Assembly (NCBI GenBank): GCA_038326995.1 | Contig: JBBQKP010000181.1 | Coordinates: 1-6,896 of the forward strand | Direction of reading: 5' to 3' | DNA from: JBBQKP01 sp038326995 | GTDB lineage: Bacteria; Planctomycetota; Phycisphaerae; Tepidisphaerales; Tepidisphaeraceae | DNA length: 6,896 bases | Part shown: one piece after another, positions 1 to 5,597 of the stretch | Position numbering within the stretch: the stretch's first letter is position 1 | How the letters are laid out: each line of letters starts with the position of its first letter | Position numbers and translations under genes: made by a program | Notes under the pieces: model-generated | The model's database searches: none | What the model was told of the DNA's origin: nothing | The model's input: the letters and a program-made list of their open reading frames with translations, nothing else

Positions 1-443
1 ACGGCCTCTTCACGAAGAGAGCTGCCTTCGCCCACGAGCTTGCTCGCGCGGGTCGGTGCAAGACGAACCAGTGACTCGATCGCCTTACGTGCGCCAAGCG
101 CGGTGCGGCTTTCGACGAGCTCGGCAAGGATGGTGAAGAACGCCGCAGCCCCGGCGATGATGTACTCGCCCGATGCGATCGCGGCCGTCACAGATAACGC
201 CACCAAGACATCCATTTGCAGCTTGCCGTTCCAGATGTCGCGAAACGCTTTGACAATCAGGGGAATGCACAAAAGCGCCGCGGCGGCGGCGGCGAGGATG
301 CCCGAATAGAACGGTTGTGCGTAGATCTGCGTTGCAGCAATAGACGCCAGCAAGAGCACGCCTCCGAGCAAAACCGCGACGATTTTTCTCGTCGCGCGTC
401 CCGTTTCATCGCCGACGACGTCTTGAAAGTATTCGTGTGCCAT
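1..443 (-). CDS. Heavy-metal translocating P1B-type ATPase, N-terminal part (cut by left window edge)
   Basis: Partial gene; 147 residues are visible and the frame stays open to base 1. The start is ATG at 443-441. An in-frame TAG at 461-459 just upstream rules out a longer protein. A hydrophobic segment at residues about 21-37 and a second at about 47-65 precede the family-typical block around residues 76-133, MDVLVALSVTAAIASGEYII then an AELVESRTALGARKAIESL-like stretch. This matches the third and fourth membrane helices of ZntA/CadA/CopA-type pumps and the junction into the actuator domain. No N-terminal HMA domain or CxxC metal-binding motif precedes the helices. The CPC/DKTGT motifs that would reveal the metal are outside the window, so Zn/Cd/Co/Pb versus Cu cannot be told. 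The family exports metal ions across the inner membrane using ATP. The ribosome binding site is weak. A run of alanine codons (GCC/GCG) in the second helix makes a short GCC-rich repeat. The gene is divergent from the polymerase gene. Confidence 0.85.
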   Translation of the reverse strand, partial: MAHEYFQDVVGDETGRATRKIVAVLLGGVLLLASIAATQIYAQPFYSGILAAAAAALLCIPLIVKAFRDIWNGKLQMDVLVALSVTAAIASGEYIIAGAAAFFTILAELVESRTALGARKAIESLVRLAPTRASKLVGEGSSLREEA

Positions 444-478
444 AGAGAGTCTGATATGCTAGTGCATCGGGATCGGGG

Positions 479-487
479 ATTCTAGCA
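479..487 (-). promoter_or_regulatory. Possible extended -10 promoter of the P-type ATPase gene
   Basis: Read on the minus strand, TGCTAGAAT fits the extended -10 pattern TGnTATAAT (hexamer TAGAAT, one mismatch). No good -35 lies 17 bp upstream, which is tolerable for an extended -10. It would put the transcript start about 28 bases before the ATG at 443. This is an inference from motif match only. Confidence 0.3.
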
Positions 488-583
488 CACCAATGCGAGG
501 GATCCTAAATCCACGTCACCAACGCCGCCACACTGAAGATGTTCAGCCGGACTCCAAGTTGCAGCAAAAATGAAAAATATGGT

Positions 584-603
584 ACCGTATCGGCGAATAC
601 GGT
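584..603. repeat. Perfect 7-bp inverted repeat in the leader of the polymerase gene
   Basis: ACCGTAT at 584-590 and ATACGGT at 597-603 can pair across a 6-base loop (CGGCGA), with a less perfect extension outward. It lies 54 bases before the chosen start of the polymerase gene and has no T-run, so it is not a typical terminator. It could be a leader hairpin or an operator half-site pair in the divergent region. Function is unknown. Confidence 0.4.
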
Positions 604-656
604 GGTACATTTCAAGCTCGCCAGGGTGCACAAGCACTCGAAAGGTCGTTCGTTTT

Positions 657-2078
657 ATGAATACTCTCCAAATATACGGCTACACAGTTATCGCATTCTT
701 CTCGATCTATCTGTTGGTCAGGTGTTGGCGAGATTCCACAAATTGCGTCACGCCTTATCATATTTTCCTGCTTGGTATCATTAATTTCATGGGCTTTGGA
801 GCCCTTTCCGCAGCCGACCGTGGGGGAATGGGTCTGTACTCGGTCATCACCGATTCTGCAGTCATCACCCTCATCTTTACCACGATAGCATTGTATGGGA
901 CCATGATTTTGGTCTACCACGCAACTTTTCGAGTATCTGGTCGAGTCGCTCAATCCGTGAAACTCAATTTTGAGGCAAGCCCTCCTCTGGCGATCGGCAT
1001 GGCCGTGCTTGCCGTCGTCACATCGATTTTGCCGTTCCTCGTCCCACGCGTCGTATTTGTATCGCAGATGCTAGTGGCCATCGGCACGACGACGATGATC
1101 GCATGTACGGTTATCACACTGGGACTTTGGATTCGATCCCCTCTTAACGCACTTTATGCCCTGCTGGCGATAGGTTCTGTCGCCTTTTCCGCCACCGCGA
1201 CCGCAGTCGGTTTCGGCAGGTCCGCACAAATCGCGTTCATGTTCTCCATCGGAATCGTGGCTTACTACCAGATTTTCCGAAATAACAACCGGGTAATCCT
1301 GCTGGTTGGTTCGCTGATCTTCGGGGCTCTGATGCTGTATATTGTGACTGGGCTGAGTCTTGTGCGAGGTCAGCCGCTTAATTTGAGCTCCCTTTCAGGC
1401 TTCCTTAGCAGCGGCTATCTAAAGATTTCCAACGCGCTGAGTTCTGCCGATTTTAGCATCGCAACACAACTACTTGGCGGCGACACCGTCGACGCCGCAT
1501 TATCAATTTTTTATCTCAAAGAGTCTTCCACGTTCGGTGAGCGTTTTCATATGGTCAAGTGGATCCTCGCAAACCCGATCCCTCGCGAAATCTTCCCCGG
1601 AGCCAAGCCCGAGGGTCTCGCTTATATCCTGCCCAGGTTTGTGGGTCGCGAAGGTGGCGGATTTTCGATCGGCTGCTCGTTCGTTGGGCACGCCTGGTAT
1701 GACGGTGGATACTACGTTTGCGTCATTTACGGTGCTGCCGCCGGTCTTTTCCTTCGCGTTGGCGACGAAGTCGTTCGCCGCTATTCCAACAACACCATTC
1801 TTCTGGGCTTCTTCGCCGCCGCCTCCGCGAACATCCTCATGATTGTCCGCGGCGACTCGGGCCTTTACATCCTTAACGTGCTCATGGCAGCGATCATCGC
1901 GTTTGGCGTAACGAAGGTCCTTCGAACTGGCCTTTCACTCTTCGGCTACAACATCGACGCCGTCGCCTACAATCCGAACCCGCAGCTTGCCGACCCCCGT
2001 TACACCGACGAGTACGGCGAAGTCATGGCGGATGGGTCCTACGACGATTCGCGCGAGGTCTCATGGAACCAGCGATAG
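657..2078 (+). CDS. O-antigen/oligosaccharide repeat-unit polymerase-like membrane protein (Wzy-like)
   Basis: The 473-residue protein is strongly hydrophobic, with roughly ten membrane helices. Between the last helices is a large loop (about residues 240-345) containing NPIPREIFPGAKPEGL, then GREGGGFSIGCSFVGHAWYD. The motif MIVRGDSGLYI follows near residue 395. The PIPR...P-G-KP pattern, the glycine-rich stretch before a helix and the late RGD are typical of Wzy-type polymerases, which join lipid-linked sugar repeats on the periplasmic face of the inner membrane. A hydrophilic, acidic tail of about 45 residues (several D/E/Y) is unusual and probably cytoplasmic. I chose ATG 657 because GAAAGG at 640-645 precedes it and the first helix starts soon after. 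An ATG at 570 would add 29 polar residues without a ribosome binding site. No glycosyltransferase or flippase gene is adjacent, so the substrate is unknown. This family diverges fast, so the assignment rests on topology and short motifs. Confidence 0.7.
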   Translation: MNTLQIYGYTVIAFFSIYLLVRCWRDSTNCVTPYHIFLLGIINFMGFGALSAADRGGMGLYSVITDSAVITLIFTTIALYGTMILVYHATFRVSGRVAQSVKLNFEASPPLAIGMAVLAVVTSILPFLVPRVVFVSQMLVAIGTTTMIACTVITLGLWIRSPLNALYALLAIGSVAFSATATAVGFGRSAQIAFMFSIGIVAYYQIFRNNNRVILLVGSLIFGALMLYIVTGLSLVRGQPLNLSSLSGFLSSGYLKISNALSSADFSIATQLLGGDTVDAALSIFYLKESSTFGERFHMVKWILANPIPREIFPGAKPEGLAYILPRFVGREGGGFSIGCSFVGHAWYDGGYYVCVIYGAAAGLFLRVGDEVVRRYSNNTILLGFFAAASANILMIVRGDSGLYILNVLMAAIIAFGVTKVLRTGLSLFGYNIDAVAYNPNPQLADPRYTDEYGEVMADGSYDDSREVSWNQR

Positions 2079-2179
2079 GACGCCTCCATGCCCTGCCGCT
2101 CGGCACGAAGTATGAACACCTGCCGCAAGCGGGAGGGCTAAATGGTTCAGAACACAGGGATTCGATCGCAACCTGATGT

Positions 2180-3283
2180 TTAGCTTTCGAGCGTCACGCC
2201 GAGCTTCGCGATCAACGCATCAAACTCATCCAGATTCGTGTAATGCACGATGACTTTCCCGCGGTTGCCTTGCGTTGAAGCCTGCACCCTGGCACGCAAT
2301 CCGAGCGATCGCGTGAGCGTCAATTCCAATTCACGCAGATGTGCGGATGCGGGCTTGCCTGATTCCGATTTGCCGTCTTCAGACGATTTGACCCCCACCT
2401 CGGCCGGCTGTCCGATAATCCGTTCCAGGTTTTTTAGCGAAAGTTGCTGCGAAACCACCAATTTGGCCAATCGATCCTGCTCTGCCTGGTCTTTGATGCC
2501 CGCGATAATCTTCGCGTGGCTGAGGGTGAGTAGACCTTGTGCGATGAGCTGCTTTGTGAACTCGGGAAGTTCGAGCAGTCGCATGTAGTTGGTGATGGAG
2601 ACGCGTTCCTCGCCGAGCCTCTGTGCAAGTTCGGTCTGCGTCAGGCCGAGCTCGGTGAGGAGCGTTCGATAGGCCTGTCCGCGTTCGAGCGGGTTGAGGT
2701 CTTGCCGCTGAATATTTTCGACCAGTGCGAGTTGTGATTGTGTGAGTCGGTCCGCCTCGCGAACGACGGCGGGGATAGTCACCCTTCCCGCGAGTTTTGA
2801 TGCGCGGAGCCTTCGCTCGCCGGCGATCAATTCGTATTTGCCTTGACCGAGATCGCGCACCACGATCGGCTGGATCACGCCGTTGGCTTTGATGCTCTCC
2901 GCCAGCTCGAGCAAAGATTGTTCGTCGAAATGTTTACGCGGCTGAGACGGGTTAGGAGCGACGGCATCGACGGAGACGTCAAGAGGAGTGCCGCGCAGAA
3001 CTTGAGAGGGCGGTGACGGCTGAATCTCGTGCGAGAGATCAACACTTCGCATGACCGCTTCAGAGGAGATGCCTGTCGAGGAGATGCCTGTCGAGGAGAT
3101 CGCCGAGGAATCGACCAAGAGATTGGCCGACGGCATGGTTTGCGGTACGGACTCGAACTCGGTTGGCATGGCAGGGCGAGCCGCGGCGGGCTCTTGAACA
3201 TCCATGTCGTCGGTCATCGAAATCAGGCTGCTCAAACCCCTGCCCAGTCTCGGGCGGTTTTTGGCGGGATCGTTCCTATTCAT
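2180..3283 (-). CDS. parB: ParB/Spo0J-family chromosome partition protein
   Basis: The 367-residue length is slightly above the usual 280-350. Near the N-terminus RLGRGLSSLI (residues 12-21) is the conserved ParA-contact motif. A low-complexity Ser/Pro linker spans about 25-100. The CTP-binding ParB domain follows: NPSQPRKHF (111-119), GVIQPIVVR (135-143), the nucleotide-binding GERRLRAS (155-162) and ENIQRQDLNPLE (189-200). A helix-turn-helix is seen at about 214-236 (LTQTELAQRLGEERVSITNY). After a charged linker, residues 314-362 form the C-terminal dimerisation domain. ParB loads at parS sites as a CTP-dependent sliding clamp and works with ParA to segregate replicated origins. The start is ATG 3283, preceded by AAGGAGG at 3294-3288. 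A GTG 18 bases upstream would put that ribosome binding site inside the gene, so I rejected it. The gene converges with the polymerase gene. parA is not next to it, although the ParA-contact motif is intact, so a ParA elsewhere is likely. Confidence 0.95.
   Translation of the reverse strand: MNRNDPAKNRPRLGRGLSSLISMTDDMDVQEPAAARPAMPTEFESVPQTMPSANLLVDSSAISSTGISSTGISSEAVMRSVDLSHEIQPSPPSQVLRGTPLDVSVDAVAPNPSQPRKHFDEQSLLELAESIKANGVIQPIVVRDLGQGKYELIAGERRLRASKLAGRVTIPAVVREADRLTQSQLALVENIQRQDLNPLERGQAYRTLLTELGLTQTELAQRLGEERVSITNYMRLLELPEFTKQLIAQGLLTLSHAKIIAGIKDQAEQDRLAKLVVSQQLSLKNLERIIGQPAEVGVKSSEDGKSESGKPASAHLRELELTLTRSLGLRARVQASTQGNRGKVIVHYTNLDEFDALIAKLGVTLES
3063..3100. repeat. 15-bp in-frame tandem repeat inside parB
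   Basis: Two exact copies of GAGGAGATGCCTGTC (3063-3077 and 3078-3092) are followed by the first eight bases of a third. In the parB reading direction this encodes a repeated Gly-Ile-Ser-Ser-Thr pentapeptide within the disordered linker (residues about 62-74) between the ParA-contact motif and the CTP-binding domain. It keeps the frame and looks like recent slippage in a region tolerant of length change. Confidence 0.85.
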
Positions 3284-3287
3284 CGGG

Positions 3288-3294
3288 CCTCCTT
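3288..3294 (-). promoter_or_regulatory. Strong ribosome binding site of parB
   Basis: AAGGAGG on the minus strand lies 4 bases before the ATG at 3283. It is the strongest Shine-Dalgarno sequence in the window and decides the parB start. Confidence 0.8.
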
Positions 3295-3303
3295 GAAGCA
3301 CTT

Positions 3304-3332
3304 GTTATAGACGAGCTGGCAGAGAATGTCGA
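3304..3332 (-). promoter_or_regulatory. Near-consensus sigma70 promoter of parB
   Basis: On the minus strand, -35 TCGACA (3332-3327) and -10 TATAAC (3309-3304) each match the consensus at five of six positions and are separated by exactly 17 bp. The predicted start of transcription is near 3297, giving a leader of about 14 bases that contains little more than the ribosome binding site. The iteron array begins 32 bp upstream of the -35 box. Confidence 0.65.
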
Positions 3333-3363
3333 GTAACACACCACCCGGCGACTTAAATTGACC

Positions 3364-3467
3364 CGACCCAAGTATCCGACCACAGTAAACGAACCAAGAG
3401 ACCGAACTAAGTATTCGACCACAGTAAACGAACCAAGTGACCGAACTAAGTATTCGACCACAGTATC
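3364..3467. repeat. Array of eight direct 13-bp iterons (39-bp higher-order repeat) upstream of parB
   Basis: Eight contiguous 13-bp units fill 104 bp exactly: 3364, 3377, 3390, 3403, 3416, 3429, 3442 and 3455 are the unit starts. All begin CGA, and seven of the eight carry AGT at positions 8-10. The plus-strand forms cycle through three types: CGAACTAAGTATT (units 1, 4 and 7, with unit 1 diverged), CGACCACAGTAAA (2, 5 and 8) and CGAACCAAGTGAC (3 and 6). Copies 39 bp apart are therefore almost identical, whereas neighbours differ. This implies an old triplication of a 13-mer followed by duplication of the 39-mer. The array ends 32 bp upstream of the parB -35 box. It does not resemble the parS palindrome. 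Its 13-bp spacing and position would suit repeated binding of a protein, but no binding protein can be named from sequence. Confidence 0.85.
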
Positions 3468-4350
3468 CCAACGAATTGATGGGTTTAATCATTCGTTCAT
3501 GCCTGGAAAATGCATGGATAAACGAGTCGACATACGTTCTGCGCGGATCATGGGGGTCGAGCGTGTAGACGAATCAGGCTATTTAGGTCGTGTCATTAAT
3601 CTTAATCGTGATCATCAACAATTCCGCCGCCCTGATCATCGCGACATGGTCAATGGTGATGGCCGTCATTCAGCAGATAATGAGGGTGCGGATCGGAGAG
3701 CAAATAAAGCTCCCGTTATGCGTGCAAAGCTCGTGCGTGACACAAATGTAGCCGACCTTACAGCCCGATCGGGTACGGATCCGAAACGAAGCACTCCCAT
3801 TTCGCTCGAGAATTCGTTCTGCGCAGCACCCCTATTTGAAAATCTGCTTCTTTTTCGAGGGTAACCCGATCACCTTGCTTCATCCGCGTCAGACAGCCCT
3901 ACTGAACAGATTTACCCATCCGCAGCAAAACGATTAACCAGTTGACCGCGAGAAACTCGCAAAGCGCTCGAATACAAACGATAGGGGAATATAAGTCTGA
4001 TCGATCGAGACTTGACCTCTCACATCCGCTGGCCAGTCTGACAGAACACCACCAAGTTTATACCTTGAAACAAGGATAGCCCGGTTGATAAAAGTCGCAG
4101 CCAATTCGCCTTTGAAAACTGGAGGTCGAAAGTCCCTGCCGCCGGGGTAGCAACCGTTCAACACGAATGTCAGGGGGTGACGTGTTCCAGAATCGTGCGC
4201 GGAAACTTCCAGTTCCTCGTCCGCTCTGCCAGCTCATCAACCGTCATCATCTCAGGCGTGGCGACTGGATTCGGCCGTCCATTTTTAGGTGAGAGAAAGA
4301 CAGCCCGCGAGTGGACTGGGGACAATGGTACCTCTTGATAAGTCTTCCCT
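3468..4350. other. About 0.9 kb without a convincing gene
   Basis: I see no recognisable family on either strand. Three frames are open but doubtful. Positions 3499-3864 (plus, 121 residues, ATG start, rich in Arg, Asp and Asn) have no strong ribosome binding site. Positions 3934-4164 (minus, 76 residues, GTG start) contain a fairly protein-like stretch, KLGGVLSDWPADVRGQV. The frame ending at 4170 (minus) enters the 3' end of the neighbouring gene and stops 5 bases before that GTG. The last two could be pieces of one decayed gene. AAGTCT (3993-3998) and AGACTT (4008-4013) form an inverted repeat around a 9-base loop; CCTTG/CAAGG (4063-4075) is another short hairpin. Codon use in these frames lacks the C/G-ending bias of parB and the transglutaminase gene. 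It may be a remnant of acquired DNA or a long regulatory/spacer region. Confidence 0.5.
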
Positions 4351-5043
4351 CTAACCAGGCGTGATGGCGAGGAGACGATCACTCTCTCGCCGCAATCGTA
4401 CCAGTGCCGCCAAGAGCTGGCCGTCCGAACTCCAACGCGCCTCGCTCATTTGCTGCGCATCTCGCAAGACCTCCGCACTATCCAGCAGTTGGTCCCAGGC
4501 CACCCTGTATACGGCGTCGCGATCCAAAACTTCCAATTCAATCCGAGATAACTCGACCTTAAGCTTCATCACGCGTTCGGCGGCTCGGATATGATCAATC
4601 GTTGGAACAAATGGGTCGCGATGTAATTGCTCTAAGTCATTCTGAGCACTGAAGATACGTCCGATAATCGATGAATATTCCGTGCCCAGCCTGGCCCGGG
4701 TGAGTGCGATCTGCCGGGCTTCGTAAAAATGCACCAGAGCCGTGAGCGAAGACCGTCTTGCAGATGCGAGCGCGGGCTCGGCCGCCTGTAGCTTGATCAC
4801 CCGATCTACGACCCTGGCCACCTCTCGTCGGGCGGAGTCGACGTTTGTCCTTTGAGCGCGAGCGACGGATTCCAGCGGATTCACCGGCTCGGGCGTCCCC
4901 GGCACCAATTGCAATCTGCCCGCCATCGAACCGCCTGCATGGGCTTCGCTGATCAGCCCGGCGCTCAACAGCATCACGAGCATCGCCAAGCCGGGAGGGC
5001 TTATTGAGAACATGTCGTAAAAATGCTTCATCCTTCTTTCCAT
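4351..5043 (-). CDS. Predicted exported helical (coiled-coil) protein of unknown function
   Basis: I do not recognise a family. The 230-residue protein begins with a good signal peptide: a basic start (MERRMKHF), a hydrophobic core (GLAMLVMLLSAGLI, residues 18-31) and a likely signal peptidase I site after SEAHA (residue 36). There is no lipobox cysteine. After a short Pro-rich linker (47-57), nearly all of residues 58-226 look alpha-helical, with high Ala, Arg, Glu and Leu and heptad-like spacing, broken at DPFVPT (143-148). It contains no cysteine. This resembles periplasmic coiled-coil proteins and has a distant feel of TolC/efflux helices, but no specific motif supports that. ATG 5043 and ATG 5031 (M5) are both plausible starts. 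A TTG at 5142 would bury the signal peptide 33 residues in and is unlikely. The frame ends at TAG 4351. The gene is divergent from the small membrane-protein frame at about 5144. Confidence 0.65.
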   Translation of the reverse strand: MERRMKHFYDMFSISPPGLAMLVMLLSAGLISEAHAGGSMAGRLQLVPGTPEPVNPLESVARAQRTNVDSARREVARVVDRVIKLQAAEPALASARRSSLTALVHFYEARQIALTRARLGTEYSSIIGRIFSAQNDLEQLHRDPFVPTIDHIRAAERVMKLKVELSRIELEVLDRDAVYRVAWDQLLDSAEVLRDAQQMSEARWSSDGQLLAALVRLRRESDRLLAITPG

Positions 5044-5106
5044 CGACAAGTTCTTCGCCACACTTAAGGTTGCACCTATCTCCTGCGGTCGCGGTAAGTC
5101 CGTTAT

Positions 5107-5115
5107 TGGTATATT
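5107..5115 (+). promoter_or_regulatory. Possible extended -10 promoter for the small membrane-protein frame
   Basis: TGGTATATT fits TGnTATAAT with one mismatch in the hexamer. No convincing -35 is present. A transcript would begin near 5122, just before GGAAAG at 5130-5135, which would act as a ribosome binding site for the frame beginning near 5138-5144. The motif match is suggestive only. Confidence 0.35.
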
Positions 5116-5143
5116 ATCGGCCCATTGTTGGAAAGAAATCAAG

Positions 5144-5395
5144 ATCGAAGATAAAAATCCATCCTCGTTTCCCCCGACACCGCCAGCCGGTAAACCTGCC
5201 TACCCGAGTCCGCTCAACCGTGCGGGGTTTCGGTTCTGGCTCGGCCGATTCTCTTTCTCATTCATGATCCTCGCCTTCGTCCTCGCTTGGCAGGGTGCGA
5301 GCGGCAAACTCGAAATCAATCCGGTTGTGCTATGGGCAAGCGTGTTCGCGCTGGTGCTCGTGGGTCTGATGGGCGTACGAGAACGACACGGGTGA
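5144..5395 (+). CDS. Probable small two-helix membrane protein without a standard start codon
   Basis: The frame ending at TGA 5393-5395 is open back to a TAA at 5018, but its only ATG is at 5264, inside the first hydrophobic segment. Going upstream from there no GTG, TTG or CTG occurs either. Yet the translation reads like a real protein: a charged start (IEDKNPSS), a proline-rich stretch (FPPTPPAGKPAYPSPL), then hydrophobic segments around FSFSFMILAFVLAW and VVLWASVFALVLVGLMG, ending in a basic tail (VRERHG). Codons from about 5192 on favour C or G in the third position, as in the neighbouring good genes. GGAAAG at 5130-5135 lies 8 bases before an ATC codon at 5144, my tentative start (83 residues). 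An AUC start would be very rare, so a mutated or misread ATG, a frameshift, or a shorter 43-residue product from ATG 5264 are alternatives. Function is unknown; the product would sit in the inner membrane. Confidence 0.4.
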   Translation: MEDKNPSSFPPTPPAGKPAYPSPLNRAGFRFWLGRFSFSFMILAFVLAWQGASGKLEINPVVLWASVFALVLVGLMGVRERHG

Positions 5396-5425
5396 CTGCA
5401 GCACGGGTGACTCCACCACGGGCGG
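5387..5425. repeat. 15-bp tandem repeat at the end of the small membrane-protein frame
   Basis: CACGGGTGACTGCAG (5387-5401) is followed by CACGGGTGACTCCAC (5402-5416) and by a partial third copy, CACGGGCGG (5417-5425). The first copy contains the final His-Gly-stop of the small frame, so the repeat duplicates its stop codon. It looks like local slippage; no function is evident. Confidence 0.7.
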
Positions 5426-5597
5426 CAAGCCATTTTCGTGTGTGGTTAAGTCTAAAGTTCTTAAGAGCCGCGCACGCAGTAAGCGGGTTTTCATCGTTCT
5501 TCGCCTGTCATGTCAATTCGCTCAAAAAAGCAAAGAAATTACAGCTCACGTCGTGCCCGGCCCATTGAATTTCGTCTTCACTCACGCGACATCGCAG

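Noticed and set aside
2079..2179. Terminator between the convergent polymerase and parB genes
   Set aside because: Only very short stems (TGCC/GGCA near 2094-2105) are present, with no T-run on either strand.
3364..3467. CRISPR array
   Set aside because: The units are contiguous 13-mers without unique spacers, and no cas genes are near.
3280..3492. Minus-strand frames reading repeated CGRILSSV or VVEYLVRS peptides upstream of parB
   Set aside because: The repeats come from the iterons, and these frames overlap the parB promoter and ribosome binding site. Neither resembles ParA.
3358..3864. A plus-strand open frame running through the iterons
   Set aside because: Its first third is simply the 13-bp repeat, which is open in several frames. 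The rest shows no family, no ribosome binding site and no codon bias.
4063..4075. Hairpin CCTTG-AAA-CAAGG
   Set aside because: The stem is five pairs and has no T-run, which can arise by chance in 0.9 kb of non-coding DNA.
5520..5580. Possible terminator downstream of the transglutaminase gene
   Set aside because: A T-rich run follows on the minus strand, but the nearby stem around CACGACGTG is only three pairs and too weak to call.
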